64,000 nucleotides of DNA from Lathyrus oleraceus (GCF_024323335.1 NC_066583.1:359978377-360042376); one strand, 5' to 3'; numbered from the stretch's first letter, positions 48,001-62,434 are shown. The notes: generated by a model not told the origin, from the letters alone. Translations and numbers: made by a program.

Positions 48001-49713
48001 GTCAAGTCTGAAGAAGTACAGGAACCTCCTCCTGAATGTGAAGTAGATGCAACCACCAAAATGCCATTTATCAGAATTCAGAAAGACCACCCTAAGGATC
48101 TTATCATAGGGGATCCCGATAGTGGTGTGACTACCAGGTCAAGGGGAATAAGCTCAAATTCCTGTTTTGTATCCAAGGTTGAACCAAAGAATGTGAAAGA
48201 AGCCCTGACTGACGAATACTGGATCAATGCCATGCAAGAGGAACTTGAGCAGTTTAAAAGGAATGAAGTATGGGAGTTAGTTCCGAGACCTGAAGGGACC
48301 AACATCATTGGTACCAAGTGGATCTACAAAAACAAGTCTGATGAGAAAGGAGTAATTACTAGGAATAAAGCAAGACTAGTAGCTCAAGGATACACTCAAG
48401 TTGAAGGGGTTGATTTTGATGAGACGTTTGCTCCTGTTGCTAGGCTTGAGACCATCAGATTGCTGTTAGGTGTAGCATGCATTATGAAGTTTAAACTGTT
48501 CCAAATGGATGTGAAGAGTGCATTCTTGAATGGCTACTTGAATGAATAAGTCTATGTGGAACAACCTAAAGAGTTCTGTGATCCTAACCAACCTAAGCAT
48601 GTGTACAAGTTGAAGAAAGCCTTGTATGGGTTGAAGCAAGCTCCTAGAGCATGGTATGAAAGGTTGACTGAATTTCTGACCTTAAATGGATACAGAAAAG
48701 GTGGGATAGATAAAACCCTGTTTGTGAAAGATGAAGAAGGGAAAATCATGATTGCTCAAATCTATGTGGATGATATAGTCTTTCGTGGAATGTCAGAACA
48801 AATGGTAAAACATTTTGTTCACCAAATGCAATCGGAGTTTGAAATGAGTCTGGTTGGGGAACTGACTTATTTTCTTAGAATGCAAGTCAACCAAATGGAG
48901 AACTCTATGTTTCTCTCTCAAAGCAAGTATGCCAAAAACATAGTTAAGAAGTTTGGTATGGATAATGCTAGGCACAAGAGAACTCCTGCTCCTACTCATC
49001 TAAAGTTAACCAAAGATGATGGAGGGCCTAATGTTGATCAATGTCTGTATAGAAGCATGATAGGCAGTCTACTATACCTAAATGCAAGTAGACCTGACAT
49101 TTCTTATGCAGTTGGAGTGTGTGCTAGATACCAAGCAGAGCCTAAAGTGAGCCACTTGAATCAAGTCAAAAGGATTCTCAAGTACATCAATGGGACTTGT
49201 GACTATGGGATGCTGTACTCACATGGTTCTGAGCCTGTCCTATCTGGGTACTGTGATGCTGACTGGGCTGGGAGTGCTGATGACAGAAAAAGTACATCAG
49301 AAGGTTGTTTCTTCTTGGGAGACAATCTCATATCTTGGTTCAGCAAGAAGCAGAATTGTGTATCCCTGTCCACTGCTGAGGCTGAATACATAACTGCTGG
49401 AAGCAGTTGTTCCCAACTGGTTTGGATGAAACAGATGCTCACTGAGTACAATGTCACTCAAAATGTCATGACATTGTTCTGTGATAATCTCAGTGCCATC
49501 AATATTTCCAAGAATCCCATCCAACACAGCAGGACCAAACATATTGACATTAGACATCATTTCATCAGAGATCTAGTGGAAGACAAGGTGATTACCTTGG
49601 AACATGTAGCCACTGAACTTCAACTGGCTGACATATTTACAAAGGCTCTAGATGCTACTCAGTTTGAAAACTTAAGGGGCAAACTGGGAATATGTCTCTC
49701 TGAGAACTTATAG
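45028..49713 (+). pseudogene. Copia gag-pol polyprotein with a single stop in RT
   Basis: One frame of 1562 codons broken only by TAA at 48547-48549 (after SAFLNGYLNE, where Glu is usual). In order: gag (from residue 1; LDGYNYDDWKPRM); CCHC knuckle at residue 294 (CHGCEGYGHVRAEC) and a second at 492 (CHHCGRLGHIKAFC); protease (FDSGCSRHMTG, Asp556); GAG-pre-integrase (LWHRRLGHLH); integrase with Asp750, Asp813 and Glu849, D,D(35)E; RT (ARLVAQGYTQ, QMDVKSAFLNG, YVDD at 48763-48774); RNase H (DADWAGSADDRKST, AEAEYI, DIRHHFIRD). The zinc-binding CxxC has Phe722 instead of the second Cys (CGEF). It resembles SIRE/Maximus. The start is the first ATG after the PBS. Confidence 0.95.
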
Positions 49714-50429
49714 CAACCAATGATGTTTGGAATGTATTATTTAATATCTCTGCCTATTAAACAATTGGAACTATGCTCTGATTGGTCAACAGATCATAGC
49801 TATGCCACTTACAACAAGTGTGGCAACAAGAGGATAAGGAGATATCCTTACGTGAGGCGGCCTATGCACCTGCAGGAGTTCAAGGACGCTGTTCATGCAG
49901 GAGTGGTTCTGGATGTCAGAAACAAAGTCATGGCATCTGATATGGCTGCACCTATTATAAAGCAAAAGTGGGTGATTACTTGATCAAAGCTGTGAAGCAA
50001 GATCAAATGGGTGCTAACTTGGTTGAAACTGTGAAGTAAAACCAAGTCTGTAATTCTGTCAGTTATGTGTAATTCTGTTTAAGTTATGGTGGTTCTGTAA
50101 TTTAAAGTGTTGCTTTGGCAACATTTTTGACAAAAAGGGGGAGTAAAAGACAGGTGATACCCCAGGACAACAGAGTATTTTGTTAAAACAGATATTCATG
50201 ACAGAGTCAAGATTCCCTCCCCTGCAGCTGATGTGTGATGAAGTTTTTATTTAACTTCTGTTTGTGTGCTGTATGTGTTAAGTTTTATTTAACTTCCATG
50301 TGTGTAAGTGTGCTGCCACTCCGAGTGTATTAGCTAGGTCTATTTCCTGCTAGATGTGTGATTTCCGCTGCCATGAACTCTGTTGTGGGATCAAAGTGTT
50401 TTAGCCAAAAGTTTGCCAAAGGGGGAGTT
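49714..50429 (+). other. 3' non-coding region of the copia element, with PPT
   Basis: Contains an 87-codon frame (49720-49983) with no recognisable domain, a first AAAAAGGGGGAGT run near 50135, and the working polypurine tract AAAGGGGGAGT at 50418-50428, directly before the 3' LTR. If an env-like ORF existed it is lost or unrecognisable. Confidence 0.7.
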
Positions 50430-52023
<1,594 letters not shown>

Positions 52024-53039
52024 TCACATGAGATTAATATTGAAAATTAGAATAGTATTATTGGAGTAATTGAATTTTAGTGTTAATGACCTATTTGGAA
52101 TTTTTGAACCAAGAGAGATACGAATAGGTAATTCTTCATATGGAAAGTTTCTTCCTAACTTTCATTCTCTCAATTTTTTCTCTTTAGTGGAAATTGAAGA
52201 AAGAGAATAGAGGGAGGAAAAGAGAGAGCTACAGGAAAGAAGAGGATAGGAGGAGGAAAAAAAGTCTTGCATGCCATTGGAAACGTTGAAGAATCATCAA
52301 TCTCACCCTCATTTTTGAAAATTCCAGGCTCTTTAAGGTGGGGTTCTTATTTAGAAACTCGAAAATAATATTTTTTGGGGAATTTTGCATGTTGGGGAGA
52401 AACGGAGTTTTGAGAGATCATTGACAATTTCATATTTTGTTTGTTAAATTCATGTTTGTCTTGCAACTTTATGACTATTTTGATGCAATGTTGTGCTGAA
52501 TTATAGTCATTTGAAATTATTTTTGAGCAAACTTTTCATTTTAGGATTCCTTGAAAAATTCATAAGAAAACATGTTTGATGATGTTGTGTTATTGGGTTT
52601 ACTAGCTTCTTGTAGAAAATAACATGTTTTGTTGCTTTTTGAAATTAGATTTTGTATGTATACACATCTGGTATGATAGGTCTCACTTTGGGTGAGGAAA
52701 CTTAAGAGCTTTGGGGTTATTTTCTGCAGATTTTGAAACTTGCATTCTGTGGCAGACGTTATCCCCAATGACGGGACGATAGTCACACAACGTGCCCTGA
52801 CAGACGTCAACCCCAATGATGGGTTTACCGTTATGCACCTAAGACCTTGGAGGCATCAAGCAGAGCTGACGGGAATTTCCCATGGAACGTCTTCCAGGTG
52901 ATGGACGTTATGACCTGGACGACCTGACCGTCACCCTGGGTCTTTCCATCCCCTTTTTGTGTGATTTTTGGAGCCTTGCTGTGTGGCTTGGTACCTCTGA
53001 CGACTAGTACGCTACACATAAACGAGAAATTGAATGATT

Positions 53040-53430
53040 AATGAATGATATACTAACTTAGACGAATTGTACAATGTAAGTCCCAAAAGTAGGCCGACAT
53101 GTAAAGTCCATAAGACCAATCCTTGAGAGACATGAGTTCTCAACAGTAGGCCGATAGGTAACCCGTAAGACTAATCCTTTAGGACAATGTCAAAACAAAT
53201 TCGACTAAGCGAGTAATGTATGAACAATAGGCTGGTAGGAAATTCCATAAGACCAATCCTTGAGAGATTTAAGTTCTCAATAGTAGCCCGATGAGTAACC
53301 CGTAAGATCAATCCTTAAGAGACATAGTTTTTCTAAAAGCAGGAAGGCAGGAAAACGCGTAAGACCGATCCTTGAGGGACTTGTTTTCCCAATAGTAGAA
53401 TGACAGGTACATCTGGAAGACCTAACATTG
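53040..53430. repeat. Five degenerate ~60-70-bp tandem units in the Tekay LTR
   Basis: Recurring order AGTAGGCCGA-AGGTAACCCGTAAGACCAATCCTTGAGAGACATGAGTTCTCAA, at about 53085, 53140, 53225, 53280 and 53340, with 10-25% differences. Confidence 0.82.
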
Positions 53431-54022
53431 AGGGTAATAGTTTAACAAGTTTATGTGATATGGGACTTGAGTAGTTAATAATATGTTTGTTTATGCTTAT
53501 GTATTAGTCATGTCATGATATTAATTGGATAAGGCGAGAACTCTTAGAATAATATTCCAAGTTAATACCCATGAGCGAGAGGACTCCTAAGATAGGAGAA
53601 CTCCACTGAGATAAGTTGTATCTTACCTCGTGTTTAATATTTCAGGTGACTAGTCAGCGGCAAAAGGTAAAGGAAAGATGGCGTGATGACACTTTCTGGA
53701 GGACTTTTGTTGTAGCTTATTATTTTTTTCGTTGTATTATGAATACCTTATGTTACTATTATACTAATGACATACTTGTACTTGTATGCAAGACATATGT
53801 ACTATTGTAACATATTAAGTATTGTATTATGTTTTAGTACCATATATTAATAACTTAATTATGTGATTCTAGACACACATATTTATTCAGTTGTTACAAA
53901 TATTATGTTTTTTCACATACTATAACAATTTCTTGTTCTTTTATGGGCAACTCAAATATGTCAACTTAACACAAGATCTTTATTTTGAAACTCCTCAAGC
54001 TTTAGTTGCTACTAGGGTGTCA

Positions 54023-54365
54023 TGACTCTTATTCAGTTTACTATGAAACTCAAGTGTGCTGATGTTAAACAAACATGTACTGTGCGACACCAATAGGCAT
54101 AGCAACGAGGCAGGGTGGGGACATTTTTTACCTTCCTCAAACCCAAACCCAAATTTCCATACAATTCATGTTCCCCACCCCAAACCCCAATGCAGATGGA
54201 TAATTGAAACTCAAACCCATCCCAAACGAGTTTGGGTATCCCCGCCCGCCACCATCCATATAGTGAAATTGTTTTTTTAATAAAAATATTTTTTTTAAAA
54301 TCGAATTACCTTACAAATAATAAAATAAAACAATCTCAAAAATTCCATAATTCCATTTCAAATAT
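54023..54365. other. Unassigned, with a C-rich MITE-like segment
   Basis: No gene. The part at 54100-54260 has CAAACCCAAACCCAAA, CCCCACCCCAAACCCC and GGGTATCCCCGCCCGCCACC, a composition unlike its AT-rich neighbours. It reminds me of a dispersed legume repeat, but no ends could be defined. Confidence 0.35.
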
Positions 54366-54820
54366 TTTAAAGGCTTAAATAGTCTTTTGTCCTTGTAAGT
54401 TAGCAAGTTTTTGAATTTGGTCCCTAAATCTTTTTTTTTGCCTGAGTCCCTATATCTCACTTTTGTGTTGGCGTTAGTCCTTGGGGTTAAATTTCTATTA
54501 AAAAAAGGTGACTTGGCAAACCGCGCACACGTGTAATTGTTTTATATCTGTTTTATATTCAAAAACTTACATACGTGGATATTCCTTTGTTTGCCCCCAA
54601 AATACAATATTGTTTAGAAAATATATTTTTCTTTTAGTCCCTGTAAATTAGGGTTTTGTATGTTGGAAGAAAAAATAAACTTAGGTTGTGGGAAGGAGGA
54701 GAAGAAGCAAAGAAGATGACGAGATGCTAATTTCATGACCTAGTAACACACAATCTCATATATAATATCTTCTTTCTTCCTTCTATCAGTGAGTTAGCTC
54801 TGTTCATTGTGTCTTCTTGA
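54366..54820 (+). other. Terminal-repeat-like and 5' region of the MULE
   Basis: AGGCTTAAATAGTCTTTTGTCC...TTTGGTCCCTAAATC...GAGTCCCTATATC resembles the terminal regions common in legume Mutator-like and MITE elements. The opposite TIR is not in the window, so this cannot be confirmed by pairing. Precedes the transposase start by about 460 bp. Confidence 0.4.
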
Positions 54821-55174
54821 AACTTGCATGTTATGGAGTTCAGTTTGATTTTTCATTACGAGGGTAGATTCGATAGGGACTGTTTAGTATATTACACAGG
54901 GGGAAATAAGTATGTAGTAGAAATAGATCCAGATAGGTGGAGCTTATTTGAAGCAACAAGTATCGTGAAAGAGTTAAATGAGCTTGAGCATTCAGAGTAT
55001 TGGCTATAGTGGTATAACAATGACGCTGATAAGTATAGTAGAATGGTTAGTGATAGTGATGCTGATAAGGTATATCAATATGCCATGGTAATGAAATGTA
55101 CAATTCACATATATGTTGAACATAAAGATAAAGGCAATACAGAAGAAGTTGGTGTAGGTGATTTTCAAGAAGAC

Positions 55175-55273
55175 AATGTTGGTGGTGTTAAATAGATTGA
55201 AGAAGCTAATGTTGGTGGTGTTAAACAGGTTGAAGAAGCTAATGTTGGTGGTGTTGAACAGGTTGAAGACACG
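55175..55273 (+). repeat. Three 33-bp tandem units in the MULE acidic linker
   Basis: Units starting AATGTTGGTGGTGTT at 55175, 55208 and 55241 encode an 11-residue repeat (NVGGVxQxEEA type). The length is a multiple of three, so they could expand while the gene was still coding. Confidence 0.9.
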
Positions 55274-56213
55274 AAGGACAGTGAGGACAGTGAGGATAAT
55301 GACTTTGAAGCTGATGGTTTATCATTTGATGATAGTGTGGATGAAAGCGATTTTGGGTTGGACGATTGCTTTGATGTTATTGAAAATCAAGTTGAATAAA
55401 AGGGCAAAAGAGGTAGGATAAAAGTTGCAGCAAGGAAGCACAAGCATACTCCAAAGAAAATACCAATTGGTGTTGATAATGTAGGGTCATCTAGTGGTGT
55501 GGATAATGAGATGGTCATAAACTCTGTTAGTGATAAGCTTGGTAGTAGTGACCCTGATGCTTTTGATGGGGAGAAGGAACCAAAATATGCAAGGTTTAAG
55601 ATGCAGGATTTAGACAAGAATTACAAGTTCAAAGTGGGATTGAAGTTTGTATCACTTGAAGAATTTAAAGAAGCAATAACTGAATGGTTGGTATTAAATG
55701 GAATCTTCAGATGGTGTTAAGATTCGTGATATTGTCTTTGAGGTTAGGAGTAACTTCTCGATTGGTATAACTATGAGCAGGGCATGGACGGCCAAACCAA
55801 TTACCAAAGCTCTGATTAAAGGTGATGCAGTAAAACAATACAATCTTTTGTGGAGATACTCTGCAAAGTTAAGGAAAGTCAATTCTGGGAACACTTGTAA
55901 AATTAATCTGACAAGGGTTGGACCAACAATACAACCAAGGTTTAACAACTTTTATTTTTGCTCAGATAGGCTTAAGAAGGGCTTCACAACATCTTGTAGG
56001 CCATTCATTGGAGTTGATGGATGTCATCTTAAGACTAAGTATGGAGGGACTCTTCTTATTGCAGTTGGTAGAGATCCAAATGACCAATATTATCCCATAG
56101 CTTTTTGTGTATGTGAAACTGAAATAAAGGAGTCATGGAGGTGGTTTCTTACCTTGCTTTTGGAGGACATTGATCAAGAAAAGATGTGGGTTTTCATCTC
56201 AGACCAACAAAAG

Positions 56214-56326
56214 GTACTTTCATGACTGTAATGTTTTTTGGATCTCATCCCTAATTATATAATATGTTTTAGTTTTCATCCCTAACTATGTTAATTATTT
56301 TTGGTTTTCATCCCTAACTTTGAAAG
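56214..56326 (+). other. Probable MULE intron remnant
   Basis: GTACTT donor after ...SDQQK and AG acceptor at 56325-56326 before the FEELFE block, 113 bp, with repeated TTTTCATCCCTAACT units. Strict splicing leaves the frame off by one, which fits a one-base loss in a dead gene. Confidence 0.55.
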
Positions 56327-57531
56327 GTTTGATCCATGTCTTTGAAGAATTGTTTGAGAGGGTAGAACACAAACTTTGTCTTAGGTATTTATATACCAAT
56401 TTCAAAAAGAAGTTTGGTGGAGGGACACAAATCAGAGGCTTAATGACGACTGTTGAAAAAGCCACATATATCCAAGCCTGAGATGCTAAGATGAAAGAAT
56501 TGAAGGAGCTCAATATGAAAGCTTGGGAGTGGCTGTCAGGCATACCTACCAAAGCATGGTGTAAGCATGCATTTTCTTTTTATCCTAGATGTGATGTTCT
56601 TATGAATAATGTATCTGAGGCATTTAATAACACTATATTAGTGGCAAGAGATAAACCAATATTAAATATGTGTGAATGGATAAGAAACTATCTCATGAAT
56701 AGGAATGCCAACTTAAGAGAAAGGGTTGATAGATGGAATCATAGGATAATGCCTAGACCTAGAATTATGTTGGATAAGGAAGTGAAACATGTAGGGAATT
56801 GGATTCCTAATTGGTCTGGTGATAGATTATGGCAAGTTGAACATACCCATACTAGGAATAGTTTCATTGTGGATACTTCAAACAAAATATGCACATGTAA
56901 CTTTTAGGAACTAGTGGGCATTCCTTGTAGACATGCAATCACTGCATTAGGTTTTAGGAACCAATCTCCCGAAGATTTTATTGATGACTATTATTCCAAA
57001 GATACTTATGAGAAATTCTATGATTATAATGTAAGTCCTATTAATGGACAAGACATGTGGTCGGAGGTTGACATGGAAGATATGTTGCCTCCATCATATA
57101 AAAGAGGACCTGGACGACCAAAGAAGCTGAGAAGGAGGGAACTTGATGAGGACCCTAATAAGGTAAGAACATAAATAAGTTATTGTTGCACAAGATGTGA
57201 TGTACATGACCATAATGCAAGAAGTTATACAAGTCAAATAGTTGACCCTGAAGCTAAAAAAAGAAAGGTATTGAACTCCTTCAACCTACTGAAGCTCAAA
57301 CTGCAACACAAGAACAACCACAACCTAATGAAACTCAAATTAATGTTGACCCTGGGTTTGAAATGCTTGCTGAAAATCTTGCAGCAACATTTAAGGCAAC
57401 TCAAACTCAACCAAATCTTGTTGTTAATAGACCAGTTGCATCTGCACCAAGTCAACCAAATCATAGTGCACTAGTTACATCATCTCATGGTGACCCTGTT
57501 GTAGCGGGGTATTCGTTACCATTAGAGATAT

Positions 57532-60500
57532 TGACTAAATCCAAGGTAAACCATACAAGTCGAGTCGCCACCGCACTTCTATTTATCCAAAGGAATGGTT
57601 AGAAAGCGAACAAAAACCTAAAAGTTTTATCAAATCAAAAACTAGTAAAAATGTCAGAGATCTGGGTAAGGGGGTTGGTTATGCAATGGGAAGGTTTTAA
57701 GCACCCAAAACATCTTAGGTACTCCTAGGGAGCCCTTTTCACAATTGTTGTAAGGTTGGTGTTTTGTGAAAATTTATTTGTGCAAACATGATTGAAGAGA
57801 TGAGAAAAGAATATACAAATTTATTTACATTTTTGTGTTTGAATGGATGAACCCATTGCCTACGTACCATCTTAAAAAAAGATTAGGATCAAAACCTCGT
57901 AGTTCGGGGTAAAAATCTCAAAAATGAGTGAGTGGATTGATTGGTCCAAAATCCCTAAGGTCTTTTGTTATCTAAGGGAGAAAACTCAACCAAAAAAAAA
58001 ACCACAAATCCACCATGTGAGGATAGCTTCAACATGCTAGTGAGGGGTTAACCTTATAATAAGCATGGAAGACTCATTGTCCATCACTAAGGATAAAGGT
58101 GAGTATTACATCTACCTCAAGGATAATTCAAACCTAATAGCTAAAGGTTATGAAAAAGTTTTGATTAAGAAAGTGGCCATTGAAACCACAAAAGGATATT
58201 TGAATGGGTTATATTTACCAATGAAAAGTATATACAAAATGGTCAAAGTTAACTTAGAAGTTCAATTCAAAATAAGTGTTATGAAAAGAAAGTTTGAAAA
58301 TCAAAAGCATAAGGCTTAGGTTTCTAATGTTTGAAAACAATTGTTAAATGTTTGCACAAAAGTTTTGGCTTGGGTTAGAGTGGAGGGAAGAAGGAGAATG
58401 GCTAAAGTCCTAAGCAATACAAGATGTGATGGATAAGAAATAAAACCACAAAAGGAGTTCCTATCTTGAGATCATATTGATGATCCAAGTAACTCCCATC
58501 CTTTGGAATAAGCAATCACACAAAGCATAAACTCAAGCAATCAATCAAATGAACTCTTGGAAAGGCTCCTCAATGTATCTTGGATCTTTCTCTCTTAGGA
58601 GCTCATGGTAATGGTTCCTCAATTTGGTTCAAGTTGGAATCCCTAGCACAAAGGAACACACACATCAAAAAGTTCTATAATACAAATCAAAGAATGGACA
58701 AGAGGGAGTTTAGAATATGGTCCTTTCAATGTCATCTTCACTATTAAGCATTCTAAAGGCCCAATGCCTAGTTGCTCTTTGACTTTTATAGCACTCTAAA
58801 GGCCCAATGCCTAATTGCTCTTTGACTCCAAATTTGCATAGGGAAAGTCCTAAAGTCTAAGTCCATTTTGTCTAATTCTTTGCATTTGGTTCACAATCAA
58901 ACAAATAAAACACAAGCGCAAAAGATATATACACTATTATATGCTCAAGTGAGCAAAAGGAAAATGGCATTAACATAAACATGTGCGCCAATGAGCAAAG
59001 GAAAAAGCAAATGAATAATATATACAAGAATGATAAATTGCATAAATGTAAAGTGCAAAAAGTAAATGTTAATGGTTAATGGTTAATAGTTAGTGTGCCA
59101 TAAGGCAAATTTAGCGCTATGTTAAGCAATCGTAATTGGACTTATGTAGAAGTCACAACTATCTGAGGCCGGTCAATAATAATGTAGGCAACAACATAAG
59201 TTAGAAATCTTGATTAGTGAACCAAGTTCCAACAACTGGCCATGCCAAAAGAAAAAGAGAATTGATCTTGTATTGGTTTAAGTCCTTTGCATGATTTAGG
59301 AAACAACCTATCCTTAATGCAAAGCCATTCACTTGATCAATTGATCAAGATGAATTAGATTTGAATCAAGGAAGATTAAGTCTCCCTAATCAATGCTAAC
59401 TTATCAACCTTCAACTCATTGATCAAAAAGAAAAAAAAAGAAGAAGAAGAAAGAGATGAATAATGGAAAATGGAAAATGGAAAGATTAAAATGCATAAGG
59501 TGAAATAAAATGTACCAATCCATGTGTGTTGACCAAATGACATTGAAAGTCAAAGTCAAACAATAAGAAACCAGAAATGGGATGAAGATTGGAGGTCAAA
59601 CAATAAGCAAAATATTTTTGGCATTTTTTAATATTAAAATAAACTTGGAAAAAAAAGAAAGGTCAAACTTCAAAATCACTTCAAATCAACCTTGAATGGT
59701 CCAAGTGATTTATCCCAAGTTCAACAAGGTCAAACAAAGTTTGACAAAAAATTTCAGCATTTTTAAAAGTCAGAAACTATTTTTAATCAATTAAAAATGA
59801 ATAAAAATAACCTAATTGAACTAAAATCTCAAATAAATCTCAAATCAATTAAAAAATTGATGAGAATATTTTTCATAGATCCATCATCATTCAAATAGGT
59901 TAGGAAAATATTTTTGTATTTTTTGAATATCAAAAACTATTTAAAATGAATTAAAAATAACCAGAAAAGAGAAAATTCACAAAAAAATCAAATGACAAAA
60001 TAACAAATATTAAAAATCATTTTTAGAAACTAGAATTTATTTGGAGAAGTATGCAATTGGTCCCATATTTTTTGGATTTAAAATGAAGAAGATATGAATT
60101 TTTGAAATAAAAGGGAATAAAAGAAATTAAAACAGAAATTAAGAAAATAAAAAAAACATGGAGCGTCTGATCAAGCCTCATTAATTGACGTGGCTGATCA
60201 GACGCTCCAGAAGCGCGCGCTCATGATAGGCTTCAGTCCACGCGTAACACAATGAATTAATAAAAGTCATAAGATCCAAAGGCTGGGATACAAACTGGAG
60301 ATCAGATCCAATGGTCCACAATCCATCTGGTAAAGGGACGACGACCGGAGCCACCGTCTTCTCCGGTGAGCATGAAGATTCCGGCCAAAGTTGCAGACAA
60401 TAAAAACTTAATCAAATGAAGCGATCCTCATATCATTGGAAAGCTGGGATGATGTACATCATCCCTGTACCATTGGTTTCTCCTCTAGATCCTCATAGAG

Positions 60501-62425
60501 AGAGAAATCAGAGAGAGAAAATCATGGTGTTCATACTGAACATCATGGATTTCAACAATTGAGCACTCAAAACAATTGCCTCTATGAAGAGGACTTCAGC
60601 CAACACAATATCCAAGCAAATAGATCAAGAAATAGTGAGTTTTGAAGTAAAAACCAGTTGGAGAGAACCTTTGAATTGTGGAGATTTGAGCTTGCTTCCT
60701 TGCTTCCTTTTGCAAAAGAGAAGTACAATGGACTAAAGGATGAAGGTCTAGGAACTTTAGATCCAAAGATTCAACCAGATTTAGTTGAATTTTAGATCTG
60801 AAAAATTTGAAGAAAAGTGAAATAGTTCCTTTGGTAATGGTTATGGATTCAGTTGTGCAGCATCTTAGGCGCCATTAGGTTGATCATGAATGAAGCTGAG
60901 CATGTTTATTTATAGTGGAAGCTGATGCAAGGAGGTGAAAAATTCGTGTGCATGGCAAATGGACATTCATTGCATGGGCTTGCATGATCATGTAGAAGGC
61001 CCAAATTCAATGCCAAATGCAATCTGAAGTATAATTGAGCTGAAATGGACGTGTAGTTGGCAATGCATAGGCTTGTGTAATGAGTTTCAACATGTTATGC
61101 ACAATTATGCCTAAAACTTCATCTCTTCGAAAATGCCATTTTCCAAATCCAAACATGAGCATGTGAGTAATGGTTGGAAAGGTCTTGATGTAAGGAACAA
61201 ATGTTATGTTGGGAAAAAATCCATTTGAAGTTTGGAAATTAGTGAATTTTGGATTTAAAGTGTAAGGTGCAAAACATGCAAAGGTGAGGTTTCCAAATTT
61301 GGCCAATGTTCAAGCCCCTCTGTTTTGATGATGCAAGCCCCAAATGAAAAAACCTCCATCATCAAAGTTGTAGATCTTTTCAATTTAATCAAAATGGACT
61401 TAAATTTTGCATCATTTAGATTTTTGATGAAAGAGTTATGGGCACTTGAAGTTGGACTTTTTTGCCTTTCAATGCATTTGGTCCAAAGTGACCTATAATG
61501 TCTTGCATTATCACATGTATTTCCTTTGAGATTTTGAAATTTTGTTCAACATAACATTTGAAGTAGATATCTTAAGCTTTCCAATGAATTTTATCCCACC
61601 TCAAAATCATAAAAAATGAATGAGTTATGTTCTTGGGAAGTTGACCCAAAATTAGGGTTTGAAAATGACCTATAATGTATTGGAATGGATGATGACCTTC
61701 CAAGCTTCAAATAAATTTTTGATAAAACTGAAAGTTGTTCATATTGTCCTTAAGAACATTTTTGCTTTTGGTATCATCTCCATTTGACCAACACATAAAA
61801 AGTTAGGTCTCAGTGTATTTCAAAATAGTCAGATGAATTAACTGATCAACTTCTCAAGTCCACAACTCATATATTAATGAATTGATGATTGAGGACACTC
61901 AAATAAGTTCAAATATGCATGAAATGATGAATTAAATAACTTCTCTTGATTGTATTTGATCATGGGTTGAGGTTGCTTCATGAGCAAGGCATTGTGGTAC
62001 ACAGATGAACTAGGGCTTCCTTGGGAAACAAACCTCAAACCCTTTGACTTGCTTTGATCAAAATGATGAATTGAGATGCTGGGGAGGCATATTTGATGAA
62101 TGAGAGCTTTGGGAACCATTACCATGCTTGCTTTCATCCTCTCTTGGCCATATCTCTGCACAAAAGATCTCCTTGGAGCTCTTGACCTTGTGATTGCTCA
62201 AGCTACAAACAAGAAATGTTAGTGACATATTTTTGTGCTTTTGGTTAGTAAACAAAATAAGAAAAGCAATAATATACAATTCAAGCATGCTTGGTGATCT
62301 CAAACCACTCACAAGAGGTCCCACCCAAAGGCAAAGGGAACCAAGATGCACATGATCCTTGAGGCTTTGTAAATGCAATGTTATGATGCCATGAGGGATC
62401 TTAGGGTCAAAATTAGGGTCTTACA
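57532..62425 (-). mobile_element. 3' LTR of a minus-strand Ogre-like element (~4.9 kb)
   Basis: On the minus strand it starts TGTAAGACCCTAATTTTGACCC (62425), directly after a polypurine-type AGGGGCATC, and ends near GGATTTAGTCA (57532). Near its 3' end are GGTGCTTAAAACCTTCCC and GGTGGCGACTCG, matching blocks in the other Ogre-type LTRs here (GGTGCTAATACCTTCCC; GGTGGCGACTC). The inner end is firm. The outer end, inside the MULE, is inferred because no TSD partner is in the window. Short ORFs inside are unrecognised. It includes the TATA box at 60905. Confidence 0.8.
60905..60915 (-). promoter_or_regulatory. TATA box of the minus-strand Ogre-like LTR
   Basis: Minus strand CTATAAATAAA, about 1.5 kb into the LTR, comparable with the position in the 58-5114 LTR. 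This is the 3' LTR copy, so it would drive transcription out into the MULE side. Confidence 0.5.
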
Positions 62426-62434
62426 GATGCCCCT
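62426..62434 (-). other. Polypurine tract of the minus-strand Ogre-like element
   Basis: Minus strand AGGGGCATC immediately upstream of the LTR start TGTAAGACCC, like AACAGGGGCAGC of the Ogre/Tat element. Confidence 0.7.

Larger units (their letters stand above)
54833..57531 (+). pseudogene. Mutator-like (MULE) transposase, degenerate
   Basis: MuDR-type transposase moves DNA elements by cut and paste. From ATG 54833: N-terminal domain (FHYEGRFDRD, EIDPDRWSLFE), acidic linker, then KFKVGLKFVSLEEFKEAI. The MuDR zinc-finger part is missing: the sequence jumps near 55700-55720 to the SIGITMSRAW region. Core follows: SCRPFIGVDGCHLKTKYGG, RDPNDQYYPIAF, WVFISDQQK; after a probable intron FEELFERVEHKLCLRYLY, WCKHAFSFYPRCDVLMNN; SWIM finger CTCNF...GIPCRHA; tail [10 protein letters not shown] and CTRC. 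Stops include 55007, 55193, 55397, 56480 (Trp to TGA) and 56906 (Trp to TAG). It is cut at about 57531 by an Ogre-like LTR. Confidence 0.88.

Noticed and set aside
49720..49983. Env-like ORF3 of the copia element
   Set aside because: No transmembrane segment or known motif seen; more likely non-coding 3' region.
58065..58319. 84-codon plus-strand ORF as a host gene
   Set aside because: Lies antisense within the Ogre-like LTR, Lys-rich, with no recognisable motif.
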